A stretch of 9,529 nucleotides of DNA from RGIG1828 sp045546535 (GTDB lineage Bacteria; Bacillota; Clostridia; UMGS1810), in the NCBI GenBank assembly GCA_045546535.1, contig JAZQDA010000187.1, positions 1-9,529 of the forward strand. Direction: 5' to 3'. A program made the position numbers and the translations under genes. The notes beneath the pieces are model-generated. The model ran no database searches, was not told the DNA's origin, and saw only the letters and a list, made by a program, of their open reading frames with translations. Shown here in pieces: positions 6,307 to 9,529 of this stretch. Numbering within the stretch: position 1 is the first letter of the stretch; every line of letters begins with the position of its first letter.

Positions 6307-7356
6307 TTAAAGAATATAAACTATTACATTCCGTCTGCCGAACTGCAAACACTCTGCTTTAGTATTATAGAAAAGGTCTACTTTATTACCTTTAATTGCT
6401 CCGCCTGTATCTTCTGCGGTGCAGTATCCGTATACATATTTACCATCGGCTGATACAATATACATTTTTGTACCCAAAGGAATTACTCGGGGGTCAACAG
6501 CAACTGTTCCGGGTTTTGCAAAAGTTCCCGTTGCGGTTATACCGTACTGAGGGTGACCAGGCATTTTACCGCAACTTTCAAAAGAAAGGTCATATGCAGT
6601 AGCCTGACAGTTGAGTACTCTTTTGTAACTTAGCGGCTGACCGTTTACTAAAAGTTCGTTATCAGATGTTCCTTCGCTTACAACTTCATCAATGGGCTGT
6701 GTGATTATCTGCTGACTTACACATTCTCTGGAAAACTCAACGCCGTCACGGTATTCTATTTTATATTCGTTAAGTGCCAAACCGTCAACACCTTGTGACA
6801 CTACTTCTCTTCTTCCGCGGTATGCATTGGAATCATAAACTGTTGTTGAAGAAAAAGGCACTGCTTCTTCCTTATAGAGTGTTGCATAATCAACCTTTGT
6901 AATTCTCATTTTATTTCCGTTTGGTTTGAGTTTGTCATCAAGATTAACATCATAGATATCATCAAGGTCTGCATTTATTGAACCTTTTAATATGAAATCT
7001 CTGTATGTTTCTGCGTCTGTCCAATACGAAAGATTCTGTCCTTCAAATTCAATGTCAAGAGATTTGAGTCGTTTAATAACGATTGTGTTGTCTTCACTGA
7101 CGGGTTTGTTTACAGAAGGATATATCATATCAGTTTCTTTGAGTTGTATACCCTCTTGCCCGATTATATCTTTAACGATATTCTGGTCTGTATATACAGT
7201 ATAAGTTTTACTGCCGTCTATTATAGTAACTGTATCGCTCCATGGTGCAGCGAATACTGATGTAACCGACATAAGAAATACTAATGTCAGCAAAAGTGAA
7301 AATATACATCTTGACTTCAAAAACTTATCATTGTGTATGGATTTTATAATGAACAT
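6307..7356 (-). CDS. Secreted DUF348-G5-3D domain protein, YabE-like cell-wall remodelling factor
   Basis: Predicted exported peptidoglycan-active protein related to Bacillus YabE and resuscitation-promoting/Sps factors. The 349 residues begin with a basic region and a signal peptide (hydrophobic core about 17-34, VFA-A cleavage near residue 36). Two DUF348 ubiquitin-like modules follow (about 43-82 and 91-138), then a G5 domain (about 155-230) and a C-terminal 3D domain (about 250-349). The three aspartates that name the 3D domain are D288 in VAVDP, D316 in AEDTGG and D327 in KVDLF, all intact, so a double-psi barrel lytic-transglycosylase-like fold is expected. The start at ATG 7356 follows AGGAGG by 8 bases and replaces an upstream ATG (7389) that would spoil the signal peptide. 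It has its own promoter. The mature part contains five cysteines, possibly disulfide-bonded. Confidence 0.9.
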   Translation of the reverse strand: MFIIKSIHNDKFLKSRCIFSLLLTLVFLMSVTSVFAAPWSDTVTIIDGSKTYTVYTDQNIVKDIIGQEGIQLKETDMIYPSVNKPVSEDNTIVIKRLKSLDIEFEGQNLSYWTDAETYRDFILKGSINADLDDIYDVNLDDKLKPNGNKMRITKVDYATLYKEEAVPFSSTTVYDSNAYRGRREVVSQGVDGLALNEYKIEYRDGVEFSRECVSQQIITQPIDEVVSEGTSDNELLVNGQPLSYKRVLNCQATAYDLSFESCGKMPGHPQYGITATGTFAKPGTVAVDPRVIPLGTKMYIVSADGKYVYGYCTAEDTGGAIKGNKVDLFYNTKAECLQFGRRNVIVYIL

Positions 7357-7364
7357 AATATCCA

Positions 7365-7370
7365 CCTCCT
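7365..7370 (-). promoter_or_regulatory. Ribosome binding site fixing the 3D-domain gene start
   Basis: AGGAGG on the minus strand lies 8 bases before the ATG at 7356. The in-frame ATG at 7389 lies upstream of this site and only about two bases beyond the predicted transcription start, which rules it out in practice. Confidence 0.8.
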
Positions 7371-7397
7371 GATTTAGATTTTTAATCAACAGCCTAC

Positions 7398-7426
7398 ATT
7401 TTAGTCCAAGAAATTTAATTTGTCAA
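7398..7426 (-). promoter_or_regulatory. Sigma-A-type promoter of the 3D-domain gene
   Basis: A perfect -35 box TTGACA (7426 to 7421, minus strand) and a -10 box TAAAAT (7403 to 7398, five of six) are separated by exactly 17 bases. The predicted start near 7391 gives a leader of about 35 bases, too short for a riboswitch. The match implies strong vegetative transcription unless repressed. Confidence 0.8.
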
Positions 7427-7832
7427 ATTTGTTAAGAAAAAATTATGTGCATTATTTACAAAGTGGGGGTAAAATGCGTTATTTCGATGCAAACACGCCT
7501 GTAAATCCCTAAAACACTATGTTTTCACCATGTTTTTGTCCCATTTTAAGATTATTCGGTTGTTAATCAAAAATTACAAAATTGTTACATCACAAGTTTT
7601 TTTTGTGAATTCTAAACAAATTTTATATCACTCTTTTCAACAAGATGTAGTATGAAAAGTTGTTTTTTCAGCCTATATATTGAATTTTGACAAAAATCAA
7701 GGTGTTTTGAGGTGAAAAACAAAAATTAAATAAAACTTTATTTCGTGCATTTTTTAAATATTTACGATATACAAGCAAAAACGCTGATTTTGGATTTCAA
7801 AATTTCAATAAAAATCTTCACAAAATTGATTA
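7427..7832. other. Gene-free AT-rich stretch of about 400 bases
   Basis: I see no supported gene here on either strand. Short minus-strand frames, such as a 17-codon one at 7750 to 7697, lack ribosome sites. The stretch contains a tandem 11-base repeat (7515-7536), a weak six-base-pair hairpin TCACAA/TTGTGA (7590-7608), an A/T-only-flanked imperfect inverted repeat around 7679-7699, and a bulged inverted repeat GCATTATTTAC/GTAAAATGC (7449-7477) just upstream of the promoter at 7398-7426. It is unusually long compared with the other gaps in this window, which are under 170 bases, so it may hold binding sites or a small RNA, but nothing matches a known RNA family by eye. Confidence 0.5.
7515..7536 (-). 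repeat. Two-copy tandem 11-base repeat, WalR-box-like
   Basis: On the minus strand AAAACATGGTG (7536 to 7526) is followed directly by AAAACATAGTG (7525 to 7515), with one mismatch. Read on the plus strand it gives TGTTTT, five bases, TGTTTT. This has the half-site spacing of the WalR (YycF) box TGTWAH-N5-TGTWAH, with one deviation in each half. It lies about 90 bases upstream of the -35 box of a predicted wall-hydrolase-type gene. The repeat is seen directly; a WalR role is inference. Confidence 0.45.
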
Positions 7833-7887
7833 AAAATAAAGAAAAACACAGTAATAATCGACATTTGTCAACTATTTCCGTGTTTTT
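7833..7887 (-). terminator. Long intrinsic terminator after the Toprim/DUF4093 gene
   Basis: On the minus strand the RNA folds into a 21-position stem between 7887-7867 and 7862-7842 around the loop AAAT (7866-7863). The outer part is AAAAACAC with GTGTTTTT; there is a single A-A mismatch at 7877/7852. The U-rich tail runs from about 7846 to 7833 (UUUUUC then UUUAUUUUU). Three pairs are G-U in the minus-strand RNA and would be C-A clashes in the plus-strand RNA, so the structure is built for the minus-strand transcript. It begins about 20 bases after the stop codon at 7907. Confidence 0.9.
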
Positions 7888-7906
7888 TTCTTCTATTATA
7901 TATACA

Positions 7907-8485
7907 TCATTTTGTTATGAGTTTTTTATACTCATCATAACCGTATACAGAGTTAAGCACATCAAGCATCATATTGGCAGACATTCTTTCGGGAAGTCCG
8001 AGTTTTTTAAGAAATGCACTGCGTTTTATATGGCTGTCTGAAAATCCGCTTAAACCGTCGGAAAATAAATCCGCTTTTGTAATAAGGCGTTTTGATTCAC
8101 CGTTATCATTTATTTGAGTTGACGCATCTTTCAAGGCTGAGAGTATTATTTCATTACTTACGCCCTCAACACCGAGAAACCCCTCTTTTGACGGCTTGTC
8201 TTTGCGTTTTTCCTTGCCTTTTATGTCTGGGATATAGGCGTGTTTGACATTTTTGGATTTAAGATTGTTTTTTATATAATTTCTAATCTGAAATCCTGCC
8301 CTGTCGCTGTCGGTAAAAATTATAACTCCGTTTTTATCCGCAAATGTCTGAATCAATTTCAGAAGTTTTTTGTTTTTAAATATCATAAAACCATCTGTTA
8401 CAATAATTGTTGCATCAACAAGTGATGAAAGTTTGATTTTGTCATAATTTCCTTCTACAACAATTGCCTCTTTAATTTTAAGCAT
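7907..8485 (-). CDS. Toprim/DUF4093 protein, ribonuclease M5-like
   Basis: A Toprim-domain protein of the clostridial RNase M5-like group; true RNase M5 (RnmV) matures 5S rRNA. The 192 residues show the Toprim acid residues expected for metal binding: E11 in VVEGNYDK (9-16), and D59 and D61 in TDSDRAG (58-64). The conserved HAYIPDIKGKEKRKDKPSKE stretch and LGVEGV follow, then a DUF4093-type C-terminal half. Compared with typical RnmV (EGKDD, TDPDxPG), the motifs EGNYD and TDSDRAGFQIR differ, so 5S rRNA processing is plausible but not assured. The start ATG 8485 follows GGAG by 8 bases and lies 14 bases after the UPF0210 stop, implying one operon. A strong terminator follows. Confidence 0.85.
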   Translation of the reverse strand: MLKIKEAIVVEGNYDKIKLSSLVDATIIVTDGFMIFKNKKLLKLIQTFADKNGVIIFTDSDRAGFQIRNYIKNNLKSKNVKHAYIPDIKGKEKRKDKPSKEGFLGVEGVSNEIILSALKDASTQINDNGESKRLITKADLFSDGLSGFSDSHIKRSAFLKKLGLPERMSANMMLDVLNSVYGYDEYKKLITK

Positions 8486-8499
8486 ACAATCTACTCCGA

Positions 8500-9529
8500 T
8501 TAGTTTCTCAGACTGTGAATTGGTGCTGGAATACGTCCGCCACGGGCAATGAACTCTTCGCTTGACGCATTATTTACACTCATTACGGGGCCTGTGCCGA
8601 GAAGTCCGCCAAATTCAACGATATCTCCTACTTTTTTGCCTGGTGCAGGGATAAGACGAACTGCGGTGGTTTTATTGTTTATCATACCGATTGCCGCCTC
8701 ATCTGCAATTATGGCTGAAAGTGTTGATGCAGTTGTATCTCCAGGTACAACTATCATATCAAGACCCACAGAGCATACACAGGTCATGGCTTCAAGTTTA
8801 TCAAGACTGAGTGCACCGCATTTTGCGGCACTTATCATACCTGCATCTTCTGAAACAGGGATAAATGCTCCTGAAAGACCGCCCACATATGACGATGCAA
8901 ATACGCCGCCTTTTTTAACGGCATCATTTAAAAGGGCGAGAGCAGCAGTCGTTCCGTGCGTTCCGCACTTTTCAAGACCCATTTCTTCCAATATATATGC
9001 AACGCTATCACCTCTTGCGGGAGTAGGTGCGAGTGACAGGTCCACTATACCAAAAGGTACACCAAGGCGCTTTGATGCCTCGAGTGCTACAAGTTGTCCC
9101 ATACGTGTAACTTTAAATGCAGTTTTTTTGATGGTTTCGGAAACCACGCCGAAATCTTCGCCTTTTACTTTTTCCAAAGCGTGTTTTACAACACCCGGTC
9201 CGCTTACACCGACATTTATTACGCAATCAGGTTCCCCTACTCCGTGATAAGCACCTGCCATAAACGGATTGTCTTCTACACTGTTACAAAATACTACGAG
9301 TTTAGCACAACCAAAACCGTCACTGTCTTTTGTAAGGTCAGCACATTTTTTGATTACTTCACCCATAAGTTTAACGGCATCCATATTTATACCCGCTTTG
9401 GTATTGCCGACATTTACAGATGAGCATACAATATCGGTCTCGGAAAGTGCTTCGGGAATAGAATTAATTAAAATTTTATCAGCCTGAGTAAAACCTTTAT
9501 GAACAAGTGCTGAAAATCCGCCGAGAAAA
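8500..9529 (-). CDS. UPF0210/PFL-like family protein (DUF711), partial at right edge
   Basis: Conserved family of unknown function (UPF0210, often called PFL family protein), usually about 450 residues and frequently found beside a small ACT-domain (UPF0237) gene. The 342 visible residues are the C-terminal three quarters. The frame stays open to the window edge and reads FLGGFSALVHKG at the edge, then SIPEALSETD and CSSVNVGNTKAGINMDAV, all family-typical, before the ATG at 9384. That ATG is therefore internal, and the true start lies beyond 9529. Further blocks are DCVINVGVSGPGVVKHAL, LAPTPARGDSVAYILEEMGL, CGTHGTTAALALLND, GLSGAFIPVSEDAGM, and GLDMIVVPGDT. The protein is soluble with no signal peptide. 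It is followed by the Toprim/DUF4093 gene in the same operon. Confidence 0.92.
   Translation of the reverse strand, partial: FLGGFSALVHKGFTQADKILINSIPEALSETDIVCSSVNVGNTKAGINMDAVKLMGEVIKKCADLTKDSDGFGCAKLVVFCNSVEDNPFMAGAYHGVGEPDCVINVGVSGPGVVKHALEKVKGEDFGVVSETIKKTAFKVTRMGQLVALEASKRLGVPFGIVDLSLAPTPARGDSVAYILEEMGLEKCGTHGTTAALALLNDAVKKGGVFASSYVGGLSGAFIPVSEDAGMISAAKCGALSLDKLEAMTCVCSVGLDMIVVPGDTTASTLSAIIADEAAIGMINNKTTAVRLIPAPGKKVGDIVEFGGLLGTGPVMSVNNASSEEFIARGGRIPAPIHSLRN

Noticed and set aside
7461..7470. GTGGGGG as an MraZ-type binding repeat
   Set aside because: Only one copy is present, whereas MraZ sites need several evenly spaced copies, and there is no division-gene context.
7697..7750. Minus-strand micro-frame of 17 codons
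   Set aside because: No ribosome site before the ATG and no supporting promoter; expected by chance in AT-rich DNA.
7866..7871. TTGACA on the minus strand as a -35 box
   Set aside because: It is part of the terminator stem, and no acceptable -10 box follows at 16-18 bases.
7357..7906. c-di-AMP (ydaO-type) riboswitch before the 3D-domain gene
   Set aside because: This class often precedes wall-remodelling genes, but its conserved core is not visible, and the predicted leader of about 35 bases is too short.
7745..8041. Plus-strand frame of 98 codons starting in the gene-free stretch
   Set aside because: GTG start without a ribosome site, runs through the terminator hairpin and then antisense through the Toprim/DUF4093 gene; no domain seen.
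8549..9247. Open frame of 232 codons on the plus strand, antisense to the UPF0210 gene
   Set aside because: It lies wholly inside a strongly recognised gene on the other strand, has no ribosome site, and its composition is that of a mirrored coding frame.
9382..9384. ATG as the start of the UPF0210 gene
   Set aside because: The frame continues upstream to the window edge with family-typical residues, so this methionine is internal.

Overview
The window is AT-rich chromosomal DNA from a spore-forming member of the Firmicutes, most likely class Clostridia. Three kinds of evidence support this: sporulation genes (yqfC, yqfD, a ylbJ-type gene), strong AGGAGG-type ribosome sites with frequent GTG and TTG starts, and clostridial families such as pyruvate phosphate dikinase, the DUF348-G5-3D wall protein and the Toprim/DUF4093 RNase M5-like protein. 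No mobile element, CRISPR array, tRNA or rRNA is visible.

Layout. Positions 1-402 (minus) hold the 5' end of ppdK, with its own sigma-A-type promoter at 441-469. Positions 517-5174 (minus) hold one compact operon read from right to left: yqfC, yqfD, phoH, ybeY, era, recO. Its gaps are 1 to 14 bases and it ends in an intrinsic terminator at 517-547. Positions 5175-5247 are a short divergent control region. Positions 5248-6288 (plus) hold a ylbJ-type membrane protein gene. A 32-base perfect palindrome at 6271-6302 terminates both this gene and the converging gene on its right. Positions 6307-7356 (minus) hold a secreted DUF348-G5-3D wall-remodelling protein with a near-consensus promoter at 7398-7426. 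Positions 7427-7832 are a gene-free AT-rich stretch. Positions 7833-7887 hold a long hairpin terminator for the operon to its right. Positions 7907-8485 (minus) hold a Toprim/DUF4093 protein, preceded at 8500-9529 (minus) by a UPF0210/PFL-like gene that runs off the right edge.

How the genes work together. PhoH, YbeY and Era form an RNA and ribosome-maturation block: YbeY and Era both act at the 3' end of 16S rRNA, and PhoH is an RNA-linked P-loop ATPase. RecO (recombinational repair) follows them. The block is transcribed behind the sporulation pair yqfC-yqfD, and a second mother-cell-type sporulation gene (ylbJ) diverges from the same short control region. The arrangement resembles the Bacillus yqfC-yqfD-phoH-pgpH-ybeY-dgkA-cdd-era-recO cluster, but pgpH, dgkA and cdd are absent.

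I found no convincing new multi-gene system. The points most worth a second look are the shared divergent promoter region, the condensed operon, a tandem WalR-like repeat upstream of the 3D-domain gene, the strand-specific long terminator hairpin, and the pairing of a UPF0210 gene with an RNase M5-like gene.
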